From Euryarchaeota archaeon UBA91 (GTDB taxonomy: Archaea; Thermoplasmatota; Poseidoniia; Poseidoniales; Poseidoniaceae): DNA of 23,097 nucleotides. The first letter of the stretch is position 1. Each line of letters begins with the position of its first letter. This document shows, one piece after another, positions 8,179 to 15,071 of this stretch. The stretch spans positions 1-23,097 of the forward strand of contig DAMU01000048.1 of NCBI GenBank assembly GCA_002499705.1, read 5' to 3'. A model generated the notes under the pieces. The model searched no databases, was not told the origin of the DNA, and worked only from the letters and a program-made list of their open reading frames with translations. Position numbers and translations under genes: made by a program.

Positions 8179-8307
8179 ATGACTGGATGCCGCAGGCAAT
8201 GTGATTGGGACGAAAACATGGTTTGCAGAAGTTGCGGCATCGATTACGGAATCGTTGACGATTCAACCAAGGAAGAAATTCCTTCTCCACCAAAAGAAGA
8301 AGAGTAA
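8179..8307 (+). CDS. 42-residue four-cysteine (zinc-ribbon-like) protein
   Basis: A short frame starts at an ATG 10 bases after the stop of the redoxin gene and ends in TAA directly against the stop of the Lrp gene. The product has cysteines at 4, 8, 16 and 19 in the arrangement C-x3-C-x7-C-x2-C, with V-C-R-S-C-G-I-D resembling half of a zinc ribbon. An acidic, Pro-rich tail follows (K-E-E-I-P-S-P-P-K-E-E-E). Zinc binding is inferred from cysteine spacing. The reading frame exactly fills the space between its neighbours, and it is cysteine-rich and in a plausible operon, which argues that it is real. No named family is recognised. Confidence 0.65.
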   Translation: MTGCRRQCDWDENMVCRSCGIDYGIVDDSTKEEIPSPPKEEE

Positions 8308-8730
8308 TCAATACTGTTCAAGCACCAATTCGGTGGTTGTTGACGCGATTTCATTCGGGGCAGCAAGCCACATTTTATCGAGTAATGTTCGCAGAGCCAT
8401 TGTGTCATCAACGTGAACCAAGGCTACCAAATCAGCGCTTCCTGAGACTTCGTAAATAATCTCGATCCCATCCCATCCCGTCACTTCAGAAGCAAACGAA
8501 CCGATTTCTGCACCTGGTGAAACTTTGATTCGAACAAGAGCAGTAAGTCCTACTCCTCCTTCTCGGACAGTGTAGCCTCGGATGGTTCCATCTTCTTCCA
8601 TTTTACGAACATGTGTCCGTACTGTTCGCTCAGATGCACCGACTTCTTTCGCCAATTCGACATAGGACATTCTTCCGTTTGTGCGGAGTTGGGCAAGAAT
8701 TGCGCGGTCTATTTCGGAAACACGAGGCAT
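8308..8730 (-). CDS. Lrp/AsnC-family transcriptional regulator
   Basis: A 140-residue protein. The N-terminal winged helix (about residues 5-55) contains D-R-A-I-L-A-Q-L-R-T-N-G-R and a recognition helix in V-G-A-S-E-R-T-V-R-T-H-V-R-K-M, followed by G-x-I-x-G-Y-T. The C-terminal RAM/alpha-beta domain (about 60-135) has the usual V-S-G-S-A-D-L-V-A-L-V-H-V core. Such proteins form octameric DNA-binding rings and often sense amino acids. It is divergent from enolase, with 177 bases between the start codons, so autoregulation and control of enolase are plausible inferences. A TATA-like element about 24 bases upstream of its ATG suggests a leaderless mRNA. Confidence 0.92.
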   Translation of the reverse strand: MPRVSEIDRAILAQLRTNGRMSYVELAKEVGASERTVRTHVRKMEEDGTIRGYTVREGGVGLTALVRIKVSPGAEIGSFASEVTGWDGIEIIYEVSGSADLVALVHVDDTMALRTLLDKMWLAAPNEIASTTTELVLEQY

Positions 8731-8750
8731 GTTCGGCCCTACCGTTTAGA

Positions 8751-8758
8751 GTATATCA
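8751..8758. promoter_or_regulatory. TATA-like element in the Lrp-enolase divergent region
   Basis: GTATATCA is the most TATA-like sequence between the two divergent genes and reads plausibly on either strand. For the Lrp gene its centre is about 24-25 bases upstream of the ATG at 8730, the spacing expected for a leaderless transcript. Read rightward, it predicts initiation near 8780, inside the palindrome at 8769-8795. This is based on sequence resemblance only. Confidence 0.5.
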
Positions 8759-8768
8759 ATTCACCTTC

Positions 8769-8795
8769 GTGCCTTTTTACGACATTAAGGGGCAC
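8769..8795. promoter_or_regulatory. Imperfect 27-bp inverted repeat, candidate operator
   Basis: The left arm GTGCCTTTTTA (8769-8779) and right arm TTAAGGGGCAC (8785-8795) pair with five outer perfect matches, two G-T positions, and two further T-A pairs, one mismatch and one A-T pair around a five-base centre. It lies between the Lrp gene and enolase, at or just after the predicted rightward transcription start. Lrp-family proteins commonly bind such dyads, so a regulatory site is a reasonable inference. A short RNA hairpin is the alternative. Confidence 0.35.
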
Positions 8796-8907
8796 TTACA
8801 TGCCGGAAAAGGGAATATCTTTGGAAAAACGCCTATTTTCACAACCGGGTCTCGTTTGTCCGTTTGATTCAAAGGTCGCCGACGGTTGGAGCGAATTGGG
8901 GAAGTTC

Positions 8908-10158
8908 ATGTCTGGTCACATCACCGGTCTCGATGCTCGAATGATTCTCGACAGTCGTGGGAATCCAACTGTCGAAGTTGATTGCTATGTAGATGGAAAT
9001 TTACTAGGGCGGGCCGCTGTACCTTCAGGAGCTTCTACTGGAGCATATGAATCACTTGAGATGCGGGATGGAGATGCCTCAAAATATCTTGGAAAAGGAG
9101 TCACACAGGCGGTTCAGAATGTCACCGATCGTATTGAAGAGGTACTTCTCGGCATGCCAGTTGATGAACAACGAATTCTCGATGAATTGATGATTGAACT
9201 TGATGGGACTCCAAACAAAGCCGAACTTGGTGCTAACGCTATGCTTGGAGCGTCACTTGCATGCCTTCATTCTGGTGCTGCCTATCACGAATTGCCTCTT
9301 TGGAAATACATCGGCGGTGTCGCAGGCGGATTAATGCCTGTCCCCATGCTCAATATTCTGAACGGTGGCGCTCATGCTGCCAGCAATGTAGATGTTCAGG
9401 AATTTATGGTAATGCCTCATGGTTTTGACACCTTTGAAGAGGGATTGCGTGCAGGTGTTGAGACATATCATGCTCTGAAAAAGGAACTCAAAGCAGATGG
9501 CTTACTCGGCGGAGTTGGCGATGAAGGGGGTTTTGCGCCGAATTTGCCGGCAAATGAAGACGGCCTCAAATACATGGTTCGTGCAATCGAGGCCGCAGGT
9601 TACTCGGTTGAAGAAATGGGAATTGCTATGGATGTCGCAGCCACAGAATTTCACAAAGAAGACGGTTACCACATGGATGGAAAAGTCCTGACCAGTGAAC
9701 AATTAGCCGATGTGTACTCGGCCTGGCTTGATGAATACCCTATTCTGTCTATTGAAGACGGCTTCGGAGAAGATGATTGGCGCGGCTGGACCGATTTCAC
9801 CAAACGCGAAGGCCACCGAGTTCAGTCAGTCGGTGATGATCTGTTTGTTACGCAGTCTGAACGACTCGCTCAAGGTATCGAATTGGGTGCTGCGAATGCA
9901 ATGCTCGTCAAGCTCAATCAAGTGGGTACGGTAACTGAAACTCTCGAAGCAATGGACATGGCGACTTCAAACGGATTCAATAACGTCATTTCTCATCGCA
10001 GTGGTGAAACTGAAGACGTAACCATCGCTGACCTTGCAGTCGGCACCCGTGCTGGACAAATTAAGACCGGAGCACCTGCTCGCAGTGATAGAGTGGCAAA
10101 ATACAACCAACTCCTCAGAATCTCTGCAGATGTTGATGAATATCGTTCTCCTTTTTGA
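8908..10158 (+). CDS. eno: Enolase (phosphopyruvate hydratase)
   Basis: Interconverts 2-phosphoglycerate and phosphoenolpyruvate in glycolysis and gluconeogenesis. The 416-residue product matches the family's usual length when started at the ATG giving MSGHITGLDARMILDSRGNP. Visible motifs are A-V-P-S-G-A-S-T-G-A-Y-E near the N-terminus, G-D-E-G-G-F-A-P-N with Glu206, S-I-E-D-G-F-G-E-D-D-W, L-V-K-L-N-Q with Lys335, S-H-R-S-G-E-T with His363, and I-K-T-G-A with Lys386, so all expected catalytic residues are present. The same frame stays open upstream, with another ATG at 8800 that would add 36 residues with no resemblance to enolase. It is divergent from the Lrp regulator. The product PEP is the substrate of pyruvate kinase, encoded 11 kb downstream. 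Confidence 0.95.
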   Translation: MSGHITGLDARMILDSRGNPTVEVDCYVDGNLLGRAAVPSGASTGAYESLEMRDGDASKYLGKGVTQAVQNVTDRIEEVLLGMPVDEQRILDELMIELDGTPNKAELGANAMLGASLACLHSGAAYHELPLWKYIGGVAGGLMPVPMLNILNGGAHAASNVDVQEFMVMPHGFDTFEEGLRAGVETYHALKKELKADGLLGGVGDEGGFAPNLPANEDGLKYMVRAIEAAGYSVEEMGIAMDVAATEFHKEDGYHMDGKVLTSEQLADVYSAWLDEYPILSIEDGFGEDDWRGWTDFTKREGHRVQSVGDDLFVTQSERLAQGIELGAANAMLVKLNQVGTVTETLEAMDMATSNGFNNVISHRSGETEDVTIADLAVGTRAGQIKTGAPARSDRVAKYNQLLRISADVDEYRSPF

Positions 10159-10208
10159 CAGAGTTCGTTAACAGTTGTTTAAGTAGGGGTAGTGAAGGCT
10201 TCTACAAT

Positions 10209-12743
10209 ATGAAGAGAAGTTTAACAACCTTGATTTTAGCAAGCCTTTTGATTTCAACACTGCCATTAAGCGTGTCAGCAGATGCTACCGAAGACATTCC
10301 AACTAACGCAGCCGCTACAGGAGTCCACGACTCTCTGGTTGCTGCACTAACCCATGCAAATCTGGTCACAACCCTCCAAGGTGATGGGCCGTTCACGGTC
10401 TTCGCTCCAACAGACCAAGCGTTCATCGACGCAGGTATCGATCTGTCAACATTTGACACCGATGCAGAGAACGCAACCCTTGCCGATATTCTCACCTACC
10501 ACGTTGTAGCAGGCAAAGTGATGTCAACTGACTTGGCTGACAGCACAGCAGCAGATGCGCTCAATGGGGACAAGTTGTCTTTCACTGTCAGCACAAGCGA
10601 AGTCAAGGTCAACGGTGCAGTTGTTACCGGCGCAGATGTCGAAACCTCAAACGGTGTCATCCATGTCATCGACAAGGTTTTGATGCCTCCTGTTGATGTA
10701 TTCGTTAGCGATGGTTCAATGACATCTCCTTACTATCAATTCTACACTGATTCAGCAGGTTATTACCCTCTGAACGAGATTGATATCACACAAAGTTACA
10801 AGTTCCAAAGACTCAACAATCCATCTACCCACCCATTCTACATTGGTGACAGTGGATACGAAGCCGATTCAAGTGCAGAAGTTTTCATCGTAGGAGACGG
10901 AACCAGCACGACCGGAATTTCGAACGATGAGTCCTTTACTGCCTTCTTCAAAGACGGATTTACAGTCGAAGACACACTCAGTTACTTCTGCACCGTCCAT
11001 TCAGGTATGTTCGCAGACTTCACCCTCACTCAACCAGTCACTCTTGTAGACATTCCTACCATCGCAACCGGCACAGGAGTCCACGATTCACTCGTTGCTG
11101 CACTGTCCAAAGCAGACCTTGTGACAACTTTGCAAGGTGACGGTCCATTCACCGTGTTTGCTCCAACAGATCAAGCATTTACAGATGCAGGAATCGACCT
11201 CTCGACCTTCGTAACCGATGAAGAGATTGCAGCGCTCGCTGACATACTCACCTACCACGTTGTCTCTGGCAGCGTTCTTTCAACTGCATTGACAGACGGA
11301 TTGACCGCTACTGCGGTTAACGGTGACGATGTGACATTCACAGTCAACGAAGCTGGCGTCATGGTTAACGATGCCAATGTAGTGACTGCAGATGTTGTAG
11401 CCTCCAATGGCGTAGTCCACGTTATTGACAAGGTTTTGATGCCACCAGCAGATTTGGTTGACATTCCTACCATCGCAACCGGCACAGGAGTTCACGATTC
11501 ACTTGTTGCAGCATTGTCGCAGGCAAATCTCGTTGCGACTCTACAAGGCGACGGTCCATTCACCGTGTTTGCACCAACCGATGAGGCATTCACAGCAGCA
11601 GGAATTGACCTTGCAAGTTTCGATACCGATGCTGAAAATGACACGCTTGTTGACATTCTCACTTACCACGTCGTTTCTGGAAGTGTATTGTCGTCTGCAT
11701 TGACGGACGGCATGGTCGCTACTGCGCTCAATGGTGATGATGTGACATTCACAGTCAACGACGCAGGTGTCATGGTTAATGACGCAAATGTGGTGACTGC
11801 AGATGTTGTAGCCTCCAATGGCGTAGTTCACGTTATTGACAAGGTTTTGATGCCACCAGCAGATTTGGTTGACATTCCTACCATCGCAACCGGCACAGGA
11901 GTCCACGACTCGCTCGTAGCTGCATTGTCTAAAGCAGACCTTGTGACAACACTGCAAGGTGACGGTCCATTCACAGTGTTCGCACCAACCGATGAGGCCT
12001 TCGCAGCAGCAGGAATCGACCTCTCAACTTTTGAGACAGATGAAGAGATAGCAACGCTTGCTGATATCCTCACCTACCACGTCGTTTCTGGTAGCGTTCT
12101 TTCAACTGCATTGACTGACGGTATGACCGCAACCGCACTCAACGGCGATGATGTAACATTCACAGTTAACGACGCAGGCGTCATGGTTAATGACGCAAAT
12201 GTAGTAACTGCAGATGTTGTAGCTTCCAACGGTGTTGTTCACGTCATCGACAAAGTCTTGATGCCACCAGCAGACCCAGTAGATGAGCCAGAAGAACCGG
12301 TGCTCGCTACTTGTGATGCAGTCGTTCGAATCGCTCCAAGTGGAATGAAATACAGCCCTGCAGAAGTGACAATTTCAGTCGGTCAAACAGTTTGCTGGCA
12401 ATGGGAGAACGAATCCATGGCCCACAATGTTCGTGAAGTCGATGGAGACCAATCAACCACATACACAGCGAACGGTGTAACCTCAGGGGTTGCAATGACA
12501 ACAGTTGATTTCCGATATACATTTGATGTTGACAGCACCACTTTCTACTACGCATGTGAACCACATCTTGCTGCAGGAATGTTTGGAAAGGTCATTGTTG
12601 GAGACGGTGGAGTTGTTGCAACACCTCCAGCAGTCGACAACAGCATGGATGCTGATGAAGAAACAGTTCCAGGGTTCTTGGTGGCAATGACGACTATCGC
12701 TCTCGCAGGAGCAGTCATCGTCTCGTCACGTCGATCTGAGTAA
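10209..12743 (+). CDS. Surface protein with four fasciclin domains and two cupredoxin-like domains, PGF-CTERM-like anchor
   Basis: An 844-residue protein starting at MKRSLTTLILASLL, a clear signal peptide (about 1-25). Order: FAS1 domain 1 (about 28-158), cupredoxin-like domain 1 (about 162-276), FAS1 domains 2, 3 and 4 (about 279-414, 417-553, 554-688), cupredoxin-like domain 2 (about 700-798), and a C-terminal P-G-F followed by a hydrophobic helix and S-S-R-R (821-844). Each FAS1 domain has G-P-F-T-V-F-A-P-T-D and the D-I-L-T-Y-H-V-V H-box. Cupredoxin 1 shows H-P-F-Y and F-C-T-V-H-S-G-M. Cupredoxin 2 shows A-H-N-V and Y-A-C-E-P-H-L-A-A-G-M, the His/Cys-x2-His-x4-Met ligands of type 1 copper sites. 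Inferred role: cell-surface adhesion combined with copper binding or electron transfer. The start follows a TTTAAG TATA-like element (about 10178-10183). An 18-residue upstream extension is possible but would put a non-signal sequence before the signal peptide. Confidence 0.92.
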   Translation: MKRSLTTLILASLLISTLPLSVSADATEDIPTNAAATGVHDSLVAALTHANLVTTLQGDGPFTVFAPTDQAFIDAGIDLSTFDTDAENATLADILTYHVVAGKVMSTDLADSTAADALNGDKLSFTVSTSEVKVNGAVVTGADVETSNGVIHVIDKVLMPPVDVFVSDGSMTSPYYQFYTDSAGYYPLNEIDITQSYKFQRLNNPSTHPFYIGDSGYEADSSAEVFIVGDGTSTTGISNDESFTAFFKDGFTVEDTLSYFCTVHSGMFADFTLTQPVTLVDIPTIATGTGVHDSLVAALSKADLVTTLQGDGPFTVFAPTDQAFTDAGIDLSTFVTDEEIAALADILTYHVVSGSVLSTALTDGLTATAVNGDDVTFTVNEAGVMVNDANVVTADVVASNGVVHVIDKVLMPPADLVDIPTIATGTGVHDSLVAALSQANLVATLQGDGPFTVFAPTDEAFTAAGIDLASFDTDAENDTLVDILTYHVVSGSVLSSALTDGMVATALNGDDVTFTVNDAGVMVNDANVVTADVVASNGVVHVIDKVLMPPADLVDIPTIATGTGVHDSLVAALSKADLVTTLQGDGPFTVFAPTDEAFAAAGIDLSTFETDEEIATLADILTYHVVSGSVLSTALTDGMTATALNGDDVTFTVNDAGVMVNDANVVTADVVASNGVVHVIDKVLMPPADPVDEPEEPVLATCDAVVRIAPSGMKYSPAEVTISVGQTVCWQWENESMAHNVREVDGDQSTTYTANGVTSGVAMTTVDFRYTFDVDSTTFYYACEPHLAAGMFGKVIVGDGGVVATPPAVDNSMDADEETVPGFLVAMTTIALAGAVIVSSRRSE
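11051..12270 (+). repeat. Three tandem 411-bp repeats (FAS1 domains 2-4)
   Basis: The string CATTCCTACCATCGCAACCG recurs at 11051, 11462 and 11873, exactly 411 bases (137 residues) apart. The units stay very similar along their length, including long identical stretches such as the segments encoding T-A-D-V-V-A-S-N-G-V-V-H-V-I-D-K-V-L-M-P. The third copy loses similarity at about 12270, where the linker to the second cupredoxin begins. FAS1 domain 1 is clearly more diverged. This suggests recent duplication or gene conversion among domains 2-4. Confidence 0.9.
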
Positions 12744-12759
12744 TACTCTCATCGGATTT

Positions 12760-12787
12760 GATGCCCGTAGCATCTTTGATGGTTTTT
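12760..12787 (+). terminator. Weak hairpin plus T-tract after the fasciclin gene
   Basis: The stem GATGC/GCATC with a CCGTA loop (12760-12774) is followed by GGTTTTT (12781-12787), 17 bases after the TAA of the fasciclin gene. The stem is only five base pairs. In archaea the T-tract alone may end transcription. Confidence 0.3.
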
Positions 12788-12816
12788 CCATTCAAAGTTG
12801 CGACATATCAAAGAAC

Positions 12817-13257
12817 ATGGTTAGAGTACAGAACATGAACATCATGGAAGACTCTCAACCGAAAACCCGCGATCTTGACCACCTGATGGAACAAAATTCG
12901 ACAGAGTTGGACTTTCTCTCTGCTTATGGAGGGTCCTCGTCTGAAGGAGACGGTGCAGCGATATTTGCCGCATTGCGCCGTTTCCTCAAGGCTGGAGGAG
13001 TTCACACGACACTTAACAAGAAAGAAACCTCTCTGAATTTTGATTTCGGAAAGGCGTCTGTTGAGGAGAATGGCTGCCTTATCTCATTCAAAGGCAAAAA
13101 TTTGCCTTTGGTGACAAGCGATGTACAACAAGCAGGATTTGCTCAGGGGACGTTGACAAAAACCCGAACTTCGTGTAAGGTAACAATGGTCGAATGGGGT
13201 CTTGAGCAGAGACGCTTTATTGAACGCCTTGTTGAATATCTCAATCACGACGAATGA
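12817..13257 (+). CDS. Uncharacterised soluble protein
   Basis: A 146-residue protein not assigned to a family. It has no signal peptide or membrane helix. The centre is mixed alpha/beta: I-F-A-A-L-R-R-F-L-K-A-G-G-V-H-T-T, then strands around L-N-F-D-F-G and C-L-I-S-F-K-G-K. The C-terminus is a helix, E-Q-R-R-F-I-E-R-L-V-E-Y-L. The start is uncertain. ATGs occur at 12817, 12835 and 12844, and a TATA-like ACATATCA at about 12803-12810 fits the downstream starts better. The 3' end overlaps the convergent secreted-protein gene by 17 bases. Confidence 0.7.
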   Translation: MVRVQNMNIMEDSQPKTRDLDHLMEQNSTELDFLSAYGGSSSEGDGAAIFAALRRFLKAGGVHTTLNKKETSLNFDFGKASVEENGCLISFKGKNLPLVTSDVQQAGFAQGTLTKTRTSCKVTMVEWGLEQRRFIERLVEYLNHDE

Positions 13258-13816
13258 ACGCTGCAGCCATCATTACACTTGAGCTTGCTAACAGCATGCC
13301 AAATCCGGGGACTGACTCACTCTCTGAATTCGTGTCACATTCACCGTCTTTGTAATCGACTCCACCCCATCCAGAATCTTGTTGATAATAGCACGATGAC
13401 CATGTTTTGTACCAATCTCCGTTCGGATAAAGAGTATAATTTTCATCACTGTAAATGGCTTTGACTCTCCAGTTTACATAAGTGTGGTCCGAAGGGGGTG
13501 TAAGGGATACAGATTGTGTTTTTTCGTCAACGGTCGCCTCCATCAAGACTGGCGGATCGCATACACCGTTGTTGGTACATACCTGTGTAGTGATTTCGAA
13601 CGTTGTGCCGTTATCATAGGCATCATCGTCCATAACAAGGGCGAGTTCCCAACTGTTGCCATCAATGGACGGCGTTGTTCGGCTGACTATTGAAAACGGG
13701 ACCTCTTCATCTGAGGGGGATACATCTTCTCCTGCAGTGACTTCACTTGCCATCGACGTCATTGGCATCAGCATGAGGACAGTGAAGAGACAAAGGATAA
13801 CATTTCGCAGATTCAT
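13241..13816 (-). CDS. Small secreted protein with PGF-CTERM-like anchor
   Basis: A 191-residue protein with a signal peptide (about 1-23). A beta-rich, Asp/Thr-rich ectodomain follows (about 40-160), with four cysteines (80, 86, 142, 160) that could form two disulphides. The C-terminus is V-P-G-F (PGF at 170-172), a hydrophobic stretch, then F-I-R-R-D, the layout of archaeosortase-processed PGF-CTERM tails and the same pattern as the fasciclin protein nearby. No functional domain is recognised. Its last 17 bases overlap the convergent gene. A TATA-like element lies about 24 bases before the ATG, suggesting a leaderless transcript. Confidence 0.82.
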   Translation of the reverse strand: MNLRNVILCLFTVLMLMPMTSMASEVTAGEDVSPSDEEVPFSIVSRTTPSIDGNSWELALVMDDDAYDNGTTFEITTQVCTNNGVCDPPVLMEATVDEKTQSVSLTPPSDHTYVNWRVKAIYSDENYTLYPNGDWYKTWSSCYYQQDSGWGGVDYKDGECDTNSESESVPGFGMLLASSSVMMAAAFIRRD

Positions 13817-13836
13817 GCCGTTGCTAATGTGTGGTC

Positions 13837-13844
13837 GTATTTAT
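13837..13844 (-). promoter_or_regulatory. TATA-like element for the small secreted protein
   Basis: On the minus strand this reads ATAAATAC, centred about 24 bases upstream of the ATG at 13816. That spacing predicts transcription starting at or next to the start codon. Confidence 0.5.
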
Positions 13845-13866
13845 GTGTAAGGTGTAGATATTTAAT

Positions 13867-14376
13867 TCACAATTCCATATCCCAGAGTTCATCTCCAACC
13901 CAGTGCATGGTCTTGATACCCTTACCTTTCGTCATGTTCGTCAAATCTTCAGCGTCCATCGTTGCCCAACCGATGGCAAGAGGTCGCTTGTGCGTCATGT
14001 CACGAATCCATACGAGATCACCAACTTCGATAGTTGGATCTGCACCGTGAACGCCTGCAACCATACAATCAGCTCCCTTCATCAGAAAAGGAATTGCACC
14101 ATGATCAACTTCAACCCATTTTGCAGCATCATCGTGTTCAAGGAAACCGCGAAGGGTTAGAAAAACAAATCGTACATTATCCTCGTTTTCAACCTCGATT
14201 GCTTTAGCGACTTTATCGACCAGCACCATGGTCCAAGGTCCATACTCAGCCATTTCCAAGAATGCCCCATCAACTTCAAGGTCAATGTTCAATGCTTGTT
14301 CCAAGGTGTTGAGTAGAGGTGTGATTTTTTTGCGGCGAACTGGACGTCGTTTTTTCATGTTCCAATCGCGGCTCAT
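13867..14376 (-). CDS. MCT-1/Tma20-like PUA-domain RNA-binding protein
   Basis: A 169-residue protein when started at MSRDWNMKKRRPVRRKK. This start avoids overlap with the divergent FAH gene and gives a basic N-terminus. The C-terminal half is a PUA domain: V-D-H-G-A-I-P-F-L-M-K-G-A-D-C-M-V-A-G, then A-I-G-W-A-T-M-D-A-E-D-L, then K-G-K-G-I-K-T-M-H-W-V-G-D-E-L-W-D-M. This closely follows human MCTS1 ([42 protein letters not shown]). The N-terminal domain (about 15-80) corresponds to the MCT-1 pre-PUA part. In eukaryotes MCT-1/Tma20 works with DENR on ribosomal 40S subunits in recycling and reinitiation. A ribosome or rRNA-binding role here is inferred. The neighbouring plus-strand genes include S8e and SRP19. 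Confidence 0.88.
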   Translation of the reverse strand: MSRDWNMKKRRPVRRKKITPLLNTLEQALNIDLEVDGAFLEMAEYGPWTMVLVDKVAKAIEVENEDNVRFVFLTLRGFLEHDDAAKWVEVDHGAIPFLMKGADCMVAGVHGADPTIEVGDLVWIRDMTHKRPLAIGWATMDAEDLTNMTKGKGIKTMHWVGDELWDMEL

Positions 14377-14453
14377 ACTTCGACCAAGCACCTTCACTTT
14401 TTGACGCTTGGCTTGACCCAGTTCTTGATGAAGGAGAAACGCTTGGATTGGCC

Positions 14454-15062
14454 ATGGCCCTGTGGTGTACGATTCGGACATTTGCTCAGCATGCAATTGA
14501 ACTTGGTAATGAACAACCCGCAACTCCGGTATTTTTTGTCAAACCAAATAACTGCCTTCAAAGAGATGGACACATAATGGTCTCTGCTCACCCTGGTGAA
14601 GTTCATCATGAGGTTGAATGCGTTGTTCGATTGGACCAACATGCTCAACCAGAAGCAATTGCAGTGGGCCTTGACCTAACTGACCGCTTAACTCAGGGCG
14701 AATTAAGAAGTGAACAACTGCCTTGGACGAAAGGTAAATGCTTCAAAGGCAGCGCGTATGTAGGTCGTTTTGTAGAATGGGATAATTCACTTGAATCCCT
14801 CGTTGATGAACAAAACAACCTTTCTCTTCATCTCTGGGTCAATGACACCTTAGTACAATCAGCTCGTCTAAGTGAAATGACAATCACACCTGCAGCTCAA
14901 AGAACTGAATTGCTTACTTGGGCACCGGTTTGTGCGGGGGATTATCTGTTCACGGGTACGCCCTCTGGCGTTGGACAGTTGCATCCTAAAGACCGTGTTT
15001 ATGCAACCCTTGAATCGCATGATGGTACGGTCTTATCGTTTATTGATACCCAATGCGATTAG
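14454..15062 (+). CDS. Fumarylacetoacetate hydrolase (FAH) family protein
   Basis: A 202-residue protein of the FAH/FAHD1 superfamily, which includes acylpyruvases, oxaloacetate decarboxylases or tautomerases and related enzymes acting on 2-oxo acids. Visible signatures are F-F-V-K-P-N-N-C-L, H-H-E-V-E with probable metal ligands Glu53 and Glu55, G-L-D-L-T-D-R with Asp74, P-W-T-K-G-K-C-F, and D-Y-L-F-T-G-T-P-S-G-V-G. The ATG at 14454 is preferred over an in-frame TTG six bases upstream. The loop between the two metal-ligand motifs looks about ten residues shorter than in human FAHD1. It is divergent from the PUA gene by 77 bases and lies 54 bases before S8e. The exact substrate cannot be read from the sequence. 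Confidence 0.88.
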   Translation: MALWCTIRTFAQHAIELGNEQPATPVFFVKPNNCLQRDGHIMVSAHPGEVHHEVECVVRLDQHAQPEAIAVGLDLTDRLTQGELRSEQLPWTKGKCFKGSAYVGRFVEWDNSLESLVDEQNNLSLHLWVNDTLVQSARLSEMTITPAAQRTELLTWAPVCAGDYLFTGTPSGVGQLHPKDRVYATLESHDGTVLSFIDTQCD

Positions 15063-15071
15063 GGTTGCTTT

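Noticed and set aside
8611..8907. Enolase starting at 8611
   Set aside because: The extra 99 residues overlap the Lrp gene on the other strand and show no enolase similarity. Conserved sequence begins at the ATG at 8908.
10155..10208. Fasciclin protein starting upstream at 10155
   Set aside because: It would overlap the enolase stop and put 18 non-signal residues before a good signal peptide starting at 10209.
14377..14523. PUA protein starting at 14523
   Set aside because: The extension would overlap the divergent FAH gene's start and encodes no conserved sequence. Met at 14376 leads into the basic N-terminus.
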